Source of the DNA: Natronosalvus halobius
GTDB lineage: Archaea; Halobacteriota; Halobacteria; Halobacteriales; Natrialbaceae
Direction: 5' to 3'
NCBI RefSeq assembly: GCF_024138145.1
Contig: NZ_CP099997.1
Location: 1,612,001-1,676,000, forward strand
Length of the DNA: 64,000 bases
The notes under the pieces are model-generated. The model saw nothing but the letters and a program-made list of their open reading frames with translations, did no database searches and had not been told where the DNA came from. Position numbers and translations under genes: made by a program. This document shows, piece by piece, positions 43,565-51,220 of the stretch (position 1 is its first letter; every line of letters begins with the position of its first letter).

Positions 43565-44156
43565 CGGGAGCATCGCCGCCCTCCGTGTCGACGTCGTCCT
43601 CGATCGCCTCGAGCGCCGCGTTGATCCCGGCGCCAACCGCGTTGAAGTTCCCCAGGAGGAACGTCGACGCGACGTTTCGCTTCTGCGTCGGCGTCCAGTT
43701 GACGACGTGGCTCACGAACCAGCCGACGTCGACGCCGTGCTTCCGGTTGATGTAGTCGGCGATGATCTCCGACCGGGGCCGCTCGTCGCCCTGTTTCCGG
43801 TACGAGCGTACGATCTTGTCGACGCGATGCGTCCATTCGTCGCCCTCGAGGTCGAGATACTCGCGGGCGTCTGCCGCGTTCTCGAGGGTGTCCTCGCCGA
43901 CGACGTCGAACCAGAACGCCGGGATCTCGTCGTTGATGAGCGCCTGAACGAGCGCCTTCAACTGCTCTTTCCGATCGGCCTTCGACGGGATCGACTCGAT
44001 TTGGTCGACGTCGACGGCGTCGTGCAGCCGGTCGACGCGCTCGAGCAGGTCGATTTCCTTCGCGGCGATCAGCCCCGTCAGGATGTCGCCCGCCTCGCCG
44101 TTGATCATGTTGCCGACTACCTTCCCGATCGTCCGCTCGCGCATGTTTCCTAGCAT
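43557..44156 (-). CDS. viral protein of unknown function
   Basis: A 199-residue mixed-charge protein (MLGNMRERTIGKVVGNMING) with a helical pattern, ending with a hydrophobic segment (STFLLGNFNAVGAGINAALE) and acidic tail. No family recognised. Overlaps the downstream small membrane gene and starts where the next upstream gene ends. ATG 44144 is an alternative start. Confidence 0.6.
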   Translation of the reverse strand: MLGNMRERTIGKVVGNMINGEAGDILTGLIAAKEIDLLERVDRLHDAVDVDQIESIPSKADRKEQLKALVQALINDEIPAFWFDVVGEDTLENAADAREYLDLEGDEWTHRVDKIVRSYRKQGDERPRSEIIADYINRKHGVDVGWFVSHVVNWTPTQKRNVASTFLLGNFNAVGAGINAALEAIEDDVDTEGGDAPDE

Positions 44157-44632
44157 TATTCGAGTACCTCCAGAAGTCCGTTAACGATCTGCGGGTTCGA
44201 TGCGAGCACCGCCATCGCGAACATCGTCGTCCCAATCGCGAGCGCCTGCCCCGGTGGAAGATCCTCGCTTCCGCCCTTGCTTTTGATCCATTCATCCATT
44301 GCCGAATCGAGCCCGAGATCGCGAGCGACCGACTCGTTGATTGGGTCGCCGCCGTGCTGCTCGATAACCGCGTTGGAGACGCTGCAAAGCCCCTTCACGT
44401 ACATGTCCCCCATCGTGTCACCCTCGCCCACTACATCGGGCGTGGCACCGCTCTCGTCACTGCTGGGGGTGGCGTCACCCTCCTCGTCGTCCTCGAGGTC
44501 GGCGTCGATTGCCTCGAGGTCGACATCGACGGTCGCGTCGCCGTCGATCTCCGGCGTCTCCTCCTCGTCGGGTTCGTTTGCTGCCTCGAGATCCTCCATG
44601 GCCTCGTCAACAGCGTCAGTATCGTCGCTCAT
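44156..44632 (-). CDS. viral acidic protein with C-terminal hydrophobic segment
   Basis: A 158-residue protein whose first 70 residues are almost all Asp/Glu (EEETPEIDGDATVDVDLEAI), followed by a helix pattern (GKxTSVSNAVIEQHGGD-like) and a hydrophobic C-terminus (GQALAIGTTMFAMAVLASNP). It may be a membrane or scaffolding protein. Function not recognised. Confidence 0.58.
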   Translation of the reverse strand: MSDDTDAVDEAMEDLEAANEPDEEETPEIDGDATVDVDLEAIDADLEDDEEGDATPSSDESGATPDVVGEGDTMGDMYVKGLCSVSNAVIEQHGGDPINESVARDLGLDSAMDEWIKSKGGSEDLPPGQALAIGTTMFAMAVLASNPQIVNGLLEVLE

Positions 44633-44635
44633 GGG

Positions 44636-45265
44636 TTACTGTTCGATCATCGTGAGTCCGGTCGTCTGGCTCCGCGTCTCGTTCTCCTCGTCGACGGCCT
44701 CCTCAAGAACGGGCTCATCTTCCGAGCGGGCGCGGTACACTCGCCAGATAACGATCGCCGCGAACACCCCGCAAATGATGACGAAGGTGGTCATCGGTGA
44801 GAGTTCCGGGACGGCACTGCCGACCGACGGTAGAAGGCCGTCTTCGCCCTGGTCGTCTGCCTGCTCGATCGCCTCGCGGACCTCCTTGTCGTCGGCCTCA
44901 CTGCTGCCAGTTTTGCTGGTCGATTCTGCCTGCTGTTGTTGGTACTCTTCCTGACTCACCATCTCGGATACCTCCTCGTCGGTCGCTTCACCCCCCTCAT
45001 CGGGGCCTTCTGGCTGGTCTTCTGCTTGTTCGATCACATTCTGTTCCACCTCGTCGGTGGTCTCCTTCCCCTTGCCGTCCCCTTCTTCGGGTACCTCCAG
45101 GGCGGTCGACCAGGCCCTTTCGTCCCTAGCCTGCTGGTGGTCGTCGTCGCTCATCGCGTTAATATGGCCCCTGACCGCCTCGGGAGAGGCAAACGGGGGT
45201 TGGTCATCGTTCCATTCGTCGTCGTGTTTCTCGCACCCCTCTACGGGGCAGTAATAGCTGGTCAT
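44636..45265 (-). CDS. viral zinc-finger and transmembrane protein
   Basis: A 209-residue protein. The N-terminus has a C2H2-like finger (YYCPVEGCEKHDDEW ... VRGHINAM), the middle is a Glu/Gln-rich disordered stretch, and a helix (MTTFVIICGVFAAIVIWRV) precedes an acidic tail. No family recognised. Confidence 0.6.
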   Translation of the reverse strand: MTSYYCPVEGCEKHDDEWNDDQPPFASPEAVRGHINAMSDDDHQQARDERAWSTALEVPEEGDGKGKETTDEVEQNVIEQAEDQPEGPDEGGEATDEEVSEMVSQEEYQQQQAESTSKTGSSEADDKEVREAIEQADDQGEDGLLPSVGSAVPELSPMTTFVIICGVFAAIVIWRVYRARSEDEPVLEEAVDEENETRSQTTGLTMIEQ

Positions 45266-45269
45266 GGTG

Positions 45270-46025
45270 TCACCAGTCGATGTCTTCCTCGGTCAATTGC
45301 CGATCACCGAGTTCCTCGAACGAGACGAAATCGCGCCCACTTTCTCGGTGAATTTCGTTGATCGCCGCCGCTGCTTCCTTCGCGTCCGCGACGGCGATCT
45401 GGTAGCGGAGCCAGAGCCGACGCAGGGCGCCATAGATCTCACCGGAGAGGTCGCTGGGTTCGGCCTCGAGGAGAGTCTGTATATCGTCCTCATCGAAGCC
45501 GCACGCCTCCTGGAGGAACTGACAAGCGTCGTCGTCGCCCTCGTCTTCGCAGTAGTCGCGGGCCTGCTCGCACTGCTCGCCGCGCGCCCCTTCAGCTGCC
45601 GCGAGCCGCTCGTCAACGTCGGCCCCGGCGTCCATGCGCGCCCCGCGTTCGTCGCGAGTTGCCCGCTCGGCCACCTCCCGGTGTTCATCGACGCTGAGGG
45701 TGTGGTCGTAGTACGCGAGCCAGTCGTCGACGCCCGTTTCGATCATTAACCCTTTCACGCTCCTGGCGTGGGGAATCGATGTCCGGGTAAAATCGATCGA
45801 CTCGCGCTCGTGGTCGGTCAGTTTAACCTGGCCGCCACGGCTTCCTCGATCGGACCGACCGGAAGCCGCCTCGATCGTTGCCTCTTCCAGCACCCAATCG
45901 GGCGCGCTCGAGGAGATCGCGACTGTTTTCAACCGCCGGTCGTCGTGGCTTCCCAGGTGGCCCTCGTGCTCGTTACGGAAGGCGTCGGCTGCCGACTTCG
46001 ATCCGAATTCGATGCGCTCGGTCAT
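45270..46025 (-). CDS. viral protein with Asp/Glu-rich central part
   Basis: From ATG 46025 the protein has 251 residues. It starts MTERIEFGSKSAADAFRNEH, has a charged helical middle and a Cys-bearing segment (QARDYCEDEGDDDACQFLQE, ACGFDEDD), and a helical end (YGALRRLWLRYQIAVADAKE). Function not recognised. The start overlaps the end of the 109-residue gene. Confidence 0.6.
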   Translation of the reverse strand: MTERIEFGSKSAADAFRNEHEGHLGSHDDRRLKTVAISSSAPDWVLEEATIEAASGRSDRGSRGGQVKLTDHERESIDFTRTSIPHARSVKGLMIETGVDDWLAYYDHTLSVDEHREVAERATRDERGARMDAGADVDERLAAAEGARGEQCEQARDYCEDEGDDDACQFLQEACGFDEDDIQTLLEAEPSDLSGEIYGALRRLWLRYQIAVADAKEAAAAINEIHRESGRDFVSFEELGDRQLTEEDIDW

Positions 46026-46351
46026 TCCGGAAATGTGCTGTATGAGCCGGTGATGTAGCGGGCGAGACGGCTGTTCTTCGTCACGCGATCGTGCCCATCG
46101 AATCCCTTGGGCGGCTCGCTCTCCTGGAGGGTCGATCGCTTGATGACGTCCTCGAGGTCGGGCGTCACGTGCCACGACTTCTGACCAGCGGGCGTTTCGA
46201 CCCAGATCACCGGCCAGCCGTCGTGATAGTAATAGCCGGCCGATTCCGGCCCCCAAGCCATCGCGACGATCGCTGCAAAGGCGATCGCGAGCAGATTGCG
46301 ATCGTGGTATACGTCGTCGATACTCTTTTCGGACTCATCGGGTGGGTCCAT
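46022..46351 (-). CDS. first gene of the leftward viral operon
   Basis: A 109-residue protein (MDPPDESEKSIDDVYHDRNL) with a hydrophobic segment NLLAIAFAAIVAMAWGPES and polar C-terminus. It is the promoter-proximal gene of the structural operon, which runs to 36978. Function unknown. Confidence 0.58.
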   Translation of the reverse strand: MDPPDESEKSIDDVYHDRNLLAIAFAAIVAMAWGPESAGYYYHDGWPVIWVETPAGQKSWHVTPDLEDVIKRSTLQESEPPKGFDGHDRVTKNSRLARYITGSYSTFPE

Positions 46352-46428
46352 ACTCCGCTAAACCGGTGTGACGTACATCACAAGTGACAGAATTGGAACT
46401 TCAGTAAGCAATGAAATACCAATTGAGA

Positions 46429-46458
46429 CGTGTATTTTTGTAGGTGGATCACCACCTA
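46429..46458. promoter_or_regulatory. promoter with palindromic operator for the rightward viral gene
   Basis: A TATA-like gtatttttg near 46430-46438 precedes an inverted repeat, taggtgg-atca-ccaccta (46441-46458), then the ATG at 46468. The palindrome lies at the expected transcription start, so a repressor bound there would block it. A half copy (caccacct) occurs again near 46700, after the gene. Confidence 0.5.
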
Positions 46459-46467
46459 CCTCACGTG

Positions 46468-46689
46468 ATGACAACTGCGTCGGCTCGCGCCCAGCAAGCG
46501 GCTGAGGCTCACCGTGATGATGAGACGATTCCGTGCGGAATGGTTCGTGCACAAGAGAACGGGAACAGTGTCTACTCGGTTCTTCCCAGCCCCTTCAGCG
46601 ATAACGAGGAAATCGAGCAAGGAACGCCGCTTCAAGTTGCGTATGACGTGAAAACGGGATCGTTCATCGTGACGCCGATTAAGTCGTAG
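46468..46689 (+). CDS. small viral regulator, possibly AbrB-like
   Basis: A 73-residue protein (MTTASARAQQAAEAHRDDET). The C-terminus EIEQGTPLQVAYDVKTGSFI, VTPIKS, with the strand-turn pattern, recalls SpoVT/AbrB DNA-binding domains, but the match is loose. It is transcribed away from the structural operon and has its own palindromic operator. ATG 46468 is preferred over upstream GTG. Confidence 0.5.
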   Translation: MTTASARAQQAAEAHRDDETIPCGMVRAQENGNSVYSVLPSPFSDNEEIEQGTPLQVAYDVKTGSFIVTPIKS

Positions 46690-46764
46690 TAGTACTATAC
46701 ACCACCTCGCTTATGAGACGCTCTGAGCAAAAATTCTATAGGGATCTGTTACTATCTGCAATCA

Positions 46765-47034
46765 ATGAAGGACAATCCTGAAGCATGGAGTTATCCCGGT
46801 AACCCGCAGTGTTCCAAATGTACCGACTTACTGCTGTTTATCGACGATTTCGTGGTATCCGATGAAGAATTTGAAATATGGTATTGTCCGGATTGTGGAA
46901 CAGAAGCAGTGACACTTGTTGGCGGGACTGAGATAGTAAATCAGACATTTTCCAAATCGAAAAGGGAAGAAATTCGACAGCGTCACAAAATCTGGGACGC
47001 CAAACGAAGAAAAGTCCTCGAGGAAGACGAGTAA
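46765..47034 (+). CDS. viral zinc-ribbon protein, AT-rich
   Basis: An 89-residue protein with two CxxC pairs (CSKCTDLLLF and YCPDCGTEAVTL), then a basic tail (KSKREEIRQRHKIWDAKRRK). A TATA-like tctataggg lies about 28 bases before the ATG. It is AT-rich compared with the operon on the other strand. It may be a regulator, but nothing more can be said. Confidence 0.6.
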   Translation: MKDNPEAWSYPGNPQCSKCTDLLLFIDDFVVSDEEFEIWYCPDCGTEAVTLVGGTEIVNQTFSKSKREEIRQRHKIWDAKRRKVLEEDE

Positions 47035-47058
47035 CTCTTATAATTTGTGTGATTAGCT

Positions 47059-47550
47059 CTATCTTCGTTCGCGATACTTCCACCGCTTCGGATCAGCGCA
47101 CGGCGGCTTAACGTGCCAGCTCCGCCAGCGATGGACCGCATTACCGGAGAGATCAATCGGCATTGCTCCGAGAGCCACGAATCCTTGTTGTCGGAGAGGC
47201 ATTAGAGCGTCTGGGAGTTCGCTCTTGCTCACCTGCCGAGTCTCCTGAGCGATACTTCCGGCGTGGCGCCGCTGGTAGATCTTCAGGTCCTCCGTTGCGT
47301 ACTTGAGGCACGCTTCGTACAGTCCGCGGAGTTGCGGATCGGACGGATAGTACCCGTCGTCTCTACTATCGACATCGACGCCACCGCACTCAGAGACAAC
47401 ATCTTGCATCTGCGCCTCTATGACGTCGGTCATCGTCTCACCGAGTTTTTCACAGGCGGCTTTGAAGTCCTCTTTTAGTTCCGCGTCGACTTTCGCGCTG
47501 AGACGGGTTTGACCGGCGCTGCTGTAGCCTTCGGCACCCATCCGGCTCAT
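47059..47550 (-). CDS. ribbon-helix-helix-like viral protein
   Basis: A 163-residue protein. The N-terminal TRLSAKVDAELKEDFKAACE then KLGETMTDVIEAQM matches a ribbon-helix-helix DNA-binding domain. The C-terminal half has helices and a Trp-rich end (AVHRWRSWHVKPPCADPKRW). It could regulate early viral genes or replication. ATG 47550 is used since the domain starts there. A palindrome at 47601-47620 lies upstream. Confidence 0.65.
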   Translation of the reverse strand: MSRMGAEGYSSAGQTRLSAKVDAELKEDFKAACEKLGETMTDVIEAQMQDVVSECGGVDVDSRDDGYYPSDPQLRGLYEACLKYATEDLKIYQRRHAGSIAQETRQVSKSELPDALMPLRQQGFVALGAMPIDLSGNAVHRWRSWHVKPPCADPKRWKYRERR

Positions 47551-47600
47551 CAATGACCACCTACCGACGTGTACACAGAATCGATGGTGTTTGACCCCAT

Positions 47601-47620
47601 CGTGTTCACGGGTGAACACG
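47601..47620. promoter_or_regulatory. perfect inverted repeat upstream of the ribbon-helix-helix gene
   Basis: The sequence cgtgttcac-gg-gtgaacacg is a 9-base perfect dyad about 51-70 bases before ATG 47550. It is a candidate operator for the ribbon-helix-helix protein, which often binds its own promoter. Confidence 0.45.
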
Positions 47621-47701
47621 CAGACGGCGTCGCGATAGACAGTTTAGCCACACGCCCCCTGGGGGATGCCCGCGGAGGGCTATCGCGCGCGGGTGCGTGC
47701 G

Positions 47702-48121
47702 TCATCGGCAGCACACCTCTCCTTTCGCACGTTCTATTGCGCCGTCGAATCGTTCTCCATCGAACATCTCACCGGTCATCTGGCGCATCTCGTGCTCATC
47801 GTCGAGACTGCCATCCGTTTCTTCGACGTTGATGAGTCCGATGAAGGCGGCTTTCCTGAGCGTGCAGAGGTGCGCACAAGGGCCATCGTGGTACTTCCAG
47901 CCTTTGCAGTCGCACCGCCCAATGTATTCGCCGTTCTCGACTCCGAGAGCGCAGTAGTGGACGTCCTCGCCGTCTCGAAGGATCACCTTGTAGCCGAATC
48001 GACCGAACGCTTCGATTAAAGCGTCGCCGGGGCGGGCTCGAGCCCACGATCTCGTCTGCCCGTCTCGTTCGGTCGTGAACTCGAGTGGTTTCCCATCGGT
48101 AGGTTGGGAGAACGCGCTCAT
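47702..48121 (-). CDS. SWIM-type zinc finger protein
   Basis: A 139-residue protein (MSAFSQPTDGKPLEFTTERD). The segment GRCDCKGWKYHDGPCAHLCT has the CxC...CxH arrangement of a SWIM zinc finger, a domain that binds DNA or proteins. It is the last viral gene before attR. Start ATG 48121 is preceded by a gap that ends at the attR core. Confidence 0.75.
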   Translation of the reverse strand: MSAFSQPTDGKPLEFTTERDGQTRSWARARPGDALIEAFGRFGYKVILRDGEDVHYCALGVENGEYIGRCDCKGWKYHDGPCAHLCTLRKAAFIGLINVEETDGSLDDEHEMRQMTGEMFDGERFDGAIERAKGEVCCR

Positions 48122-48177
48122 CGCTCGAACCCTCCGCTGTACGACGAATGACTATAGCGTTGGTCGCCGACTGCCCG

Positions 48178-48191
48178 CCCGGCAAGTCCAT
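48178..48191 (+). repeat. attR core of the provirus
   Basis: Exact copy (cccggcaagtccat) of the tRNA-Ala 3' end at 29273-29286, lying 57 bases beyond the last viral gene. It marks the right boundary of the element; outside it no viral genes continue. Confidence 0.8.
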
Positions 48192-48742
48192 CACGCGACG
48201 ACGCGGAGCATGAACGACAGCTTGCGTCGGTCTTTTATCACACTTAGACCCTGTAGAGACCCGAGTCAAACCCGTCTTCCGGCAAGCACCGACGCCTCGA
48301 TTAGCCCCCGTCTCGGGTAACCCGTCACAACCGTCGTGCAATTGTATGCAGTAGACCACCGCCCAGCCAGGAATGTGTTGTCCTAATGGTTTGTATAAAT
48401 AAATGCTAAATCCAATCCCGGGGGAGTTCTCTTGTACCGCTTGTAAATGCCGTCCCACGCGAGCCTTTCTGCCACTCAATCCTCACTAGAGGCATACCTC
48501 TTCCCCCTCCCCTGAAGTTTGTTTCGCGCTGGTAACGTGGAATCGAGTTCGTGTAGATGCTGATCGGACACCCGATCGAAGGGACCAACCAACAGAGCGA
48601 ACTCGATTATAACTACGTGAGTACTCCGTTCGGGCTGGTATATGCCGGCAAGCGAGCCAAACCTATGTTCGGGATAAATGAACTATCGAACTACGGTCAG
48701 AAGTTGTGTGTGAGGTACAGAGGATGAGCGCAGAAAGCTGAT
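48192..48742. other. gene-poor strip right of attR
   Basis: No supported gene. The strip has an AT-rich box (ttgtataaataaatgc near 48392-48405) that resembles a strong promoter, yet no open frame of size follows on that strand. A short RNA or a degraded promoter is possible. Confidence 0.35.
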
Positions 48743-48976
48743 TTACGCTGATTCTTCCGGGAGGGAAAAGCCAACGCCGCCTGCCACGATGGCGGCGGCG
48801 GCGAGGATGGTTGCGCCGAGGACAACGTAGCCGTCATCCGGATTGAGACCACCAATTGCCGCGGCCATGTCTACGACAAAGACAGTAACGAACAGGCTCA
48901 AAATCGCAAAGGCGAGCATAACGAAACCCGCTATTAGCGCACTAGCCAGCGAACCGAACGCATCTAATACTCCCAT
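48743..48976 (-). CDS. small two-helix membrane protein
   Basis: A 77-residue protein starting MGVLDAFGSLASALIAGFVM with two hydrophobic helices (AFAILSLFVTVFVVDMAAAI and YVVLGATILAAAAIVAGGVG). Function unknown. It lies in the gene-poor strip between provirus and core genes. Confidence 0.5.
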   Translation of the reverse strand: MGVLDAFGSLASALIAGFVMLAFAILSLFVTVFVVDMAAAIGGLNPDDGYVVLGATILAAAAIVAGGVGFSLPEESA

Positions 48977-49303
48977 AACGTGATACCAACCTCTTTCCAA
49001 TTGGTAATAGCTTCCGAATCCCTTTCACTAGTGTGAATCACGATGGTAAATTCTACAGAACGAGTACTTAGGGGTTTGTCCCTGAGGTACTTCTCGAGAT
49101 CTGCGCTGTGTATTCAACACAGAGCTAAAACACATCAAATTTTGGGAGTTTTGACAAACCCATACGCTGTGATTCCAGCTATCGGAGAGACCAATTGTAA
49201 ATCCGTAACTACTCGATCAGCCACTCGTTCTCGATATCGTGGGGTCGACCACTTTCGCCCCGGACGGCTCACCTATTTCTTGTTTGGTGTGGCCCTCGAT
49301 CAC
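48977..49303. other. noncoding gap before small HTH gene
   Basis: No supported gene. The open frame continuing upstream of 49304 is unlikely to be coding because it is less GC-rich and lacks haloarchaeal composition. TATA-like acctatttc near 49271-49279 fits the start at 49304. Confidence 0.4.
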
Positions 49304-49513
49304 ATGAGTTGCTTCGAGGAACACATCCTTGCCAACGGACCGCTCACGAAGTGGGAGATCGTCGACGTCACCGGGATGCCGATTGACCAGGTCGAACTCA
49401 CGCTCCGGGATCGAGAAGCCCTGGGGGTCGTTGAGCGAACCGAGGAGGGGTGGCGACTCGCTCGCGACCACGCCACCCCCATCACCAGGCTATGGGATCG
49501 ATCATGTAACTGA
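49304..49513 (+). CDS. small helix-turn-helix protein
   Basis: A 69-residue protein (MSCFEEHILANGPLTKWEIV). The pattern KWEIVDVTGMPIDQVELTLRD then a turn and LGVVERTEEGWRLA matches a short winged helix. Start chosen by the TATA-like box about 28 bases upstream. Target unknown. Confidence 0.55.
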   Translation: MSCFEEHILANGPLTKWEIVDVTGMPIDQVELTLRDREALGVVERTEEGWRLARDHATPITRLWDRSCN

Positions 49514-49677
49514 CGACACGGAGGTGATCTAAGCACGTGTTGTAGACCGTCTCTGTTCGGTTTTGAAAATACTTTGTTCAATGTCCTCAAGCCAGGACGT
49601 AGCGAACACAGGTAGAACGTCAGCAGGAGATTGACAGTCCAAAAACTCTATGCGATGGGAAACCGAGTGGACGCTAA

Positions 49678-50130
49678 ATGGTGTCACATCATGCAGCGTG
49701 GGAAGATACTGAGGACGGCTACAAAAATGGGGAGATAGGTGTCTTCGTGACCCCCACACACGTCGTTTCGAAAGATGGAGTGAATTACGCTCGAGAACGC
49801 GACACGGAGGCAGACGCAACCGTCTACTCGATTTCGTTCCGAACGGGTATCGAATCGGGGTACGAAAGACGCAAACCGCTCGTGGATTTCGAAGACCCGC
49901 GGACGGCATGGGAGTACGCGAACCTCGCTACCCACTACATCGAACACGCTCACATCGCCGAATTCGCCGTGTTAGAACTACAGGGTCGAGGGACGCCGAC
50001 AGACCAGAACTGGATCCCTGACGGAATCGTTGCAGACATGGCTGCTGAAGCGGTAATGCGGAAGATGCTCGGCCGCCACGAATCCCAGTTAGATGGCGCG
50101 CTCGAGCGTGTACCTGCGGCGATCTCGTAG
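49678..50130 (+). CDS. hypothetical protein
   Basis: A 150-residue soluble protein (MVSHHAAWEDTEDGYKNGEI) with a possible beta-rich first half (VVSKDGVNYARERDTEADAT) and helical second half (AWEYANLATHYIEHAHIAEF). No domain recognised. A TATA-like aaaaactctatg lies about 30 bases upstream. It shows no viral hallmark. Confidence 0.5.
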   Translation: MVSHHAAWEDTEDGYKNGEIGVFVTPTHVVSKDGVNYARERDTEADATVYSISFRTGIESGYERRKPLVDFEDPRTAWEYANLATHYIEHAHIAEFAVLELQGRGTPTDQNWIPDGIVADMAAEAVMRKMLGRHESQLDGALERVPAAIS

Positions 50131-50342
50131 CTGCATCTACTCTGTCCTCACCGCTATCGCCTCAGAGACGTCGGTTCACGCAGTGGAACGGCTCGACCAG
50201 GAGCCCTCAGCCAGAACCACACCTTTCCACACCCCTTCGAACCCGACGACGTCTGAAATACCATCCTGGACGCGAAAATCAGAAAGCCAGCCCTAGCGCC
50301 GGTTGCTCTCGAGAGGTCCCCAACCCCCGTAAAAATCCCCAG

Positions 50343-50777
50343 TTACTCGTTCAGGTGCGACCGGTACCCTTTGGGCTCGAAGCCGCGCCGACAGATGACG
50401 CGCTTTCGCCCGACCGTGATCGCACTGACCTGGTCGTCGGCTTCCATCTCCTCGACGACTGCCGAGAGATGTGATTCTTTCCATCCCGTCTCCTCCAGGA
50501 TGGTCGTTTCGTCGACGCGCCCGCCGCGTTTGACGAGGAGGCGAAGGACTTTGTCCTCGTCGGCGATTTCGCGGTCGTTGGCGCCGTACTCGACCTGTTC
50601 GGCGTAGCTCAACGTCTCTTTGTGCTCTCGAGTGCCCGGTCCTGTGGGCGGTTCCTCGGGAGTCGCATCGGGATCGGAGGGCGTCCCAGATGCCGACTGG
50701 CCGTCGACCGATTCAGCGTCGGCAGCCTCCGATCCGAAGAGGGACGAGAGACGGTCTCGAAGTGAATTGAATACCAT
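50343..50777 (-). CDS. winged-helix transcriptional regulator
   Basis: A 144-residue protein. The first 70 residues are acidic and disordered, the rest is a winged helix: DEDKVLRLLVKRGGRVDETT, ILEETGWKESHLSAVVEEME, DDQVSAITVGRKRVICRRGF. An AT-rich box near 50855 suggests a leader of about 50 bases. Target unknown. Confidence 0.75.
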   Translation of the reverse strand: MVFNSLRDRLSSLFGSEAADAESVDGQSASGTPSDPDATPEEPPTGPGTREHKETLSYAEQVEYGANDREIADEDKVLRLLVKRGGRVDETTILEETGWKESHLSAVVEEMEADDQVSAITVGRKRVICRRGFEPKGYRSHLNE

Positions 50778-50937
50778 TTGTGTGATCACCAACCTCGGTT
50801 GACATCGCTGATAGGATGTGCTCCTACCTTTCTCTTGTGCTCGCAGTATTATATGTGTCCGGTGTTGAGTCGCTTTTCGAGAACTAAGTCGAATCCGACA
50901 CTTTCGTGGGCCGCGGTTCGACGGTCGGCCCCGCCGG

Positions 50938-51168
50938 TCACAGTTCGGCTCGGACTGTCCTGACGATTTCGTCGACGTCGAACGGTTCCTCGCTGACGTT
51001 GAAGACGACCGTGTCGTCGACGCGAACGACGAATACCCCGTGGTCGCCGACGGTGAGCGTTGCCGACTTGAGGTCGCCGCCGAACGATCGCATGACGGCC
51101 GCCTGGACGTCGAGCGCGCGGTCGAGGAAGCCACAGGGGTGGCAGTACTCGATCTCGAGGGAGGGCAT
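50938..51168 (-). CDS. SelT/SelW-like (Rdx) thioredoxin-fold protein
   Basis: A 76-residue protein (MPSLEIEYCHPCGFLDRALD). The CHPC motif at residues 9-12 matches the CxxC of the Rdx family, with the glycine-rich ATLTVGDHGVFVVRVDDT following. The family is small and redox-related; its partner is unknown. It stands alone on the minus strand. Confidence 0.85.
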   Translation of the reverse strand: MPSLEIEYCHPCGFLDRALDVQAAVMRSFGGDLKSATLTVGDHGVFVVRVDDTVVFNVSEEPFDVDEIVRTVRAEL

Positions 51169-51220
51169 GTCACAACTAGCGTTGCGGATACGGAAAGTGG
51201 TGGCGGCCCCGTCGCGTTCG

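Larger units (their letters stand above)
29273..48191. mobile_element. integrated provirus, sphaerolipovirus-like, about 18.9 kb
   Basis: The element is bounded by the tRNA-derived 14-base direct repeats. It contains a tyrosine integrase next to attL, zinc-finger genes and two repressors, an AT-rich cargo block, a long leftward operon with a packaging ATPase and two small capsid-like proteins followed by membrane and spike-like proteins, and a rightward regulator region near 46.4 kb. The organisation matches the SH1/SNJ1 lineage of tailless icosahedral haloviruses, inferred from gene order and sizes, not from alignment. Whether it can excise is unknown. Confidence 0.78.

Noticed and set aside
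48406-48588. Open frame of 60 codons right of attR
   Set aside because: Mixed composition with no hydrophobic or charged pattern; promoter box nearby points the other way.
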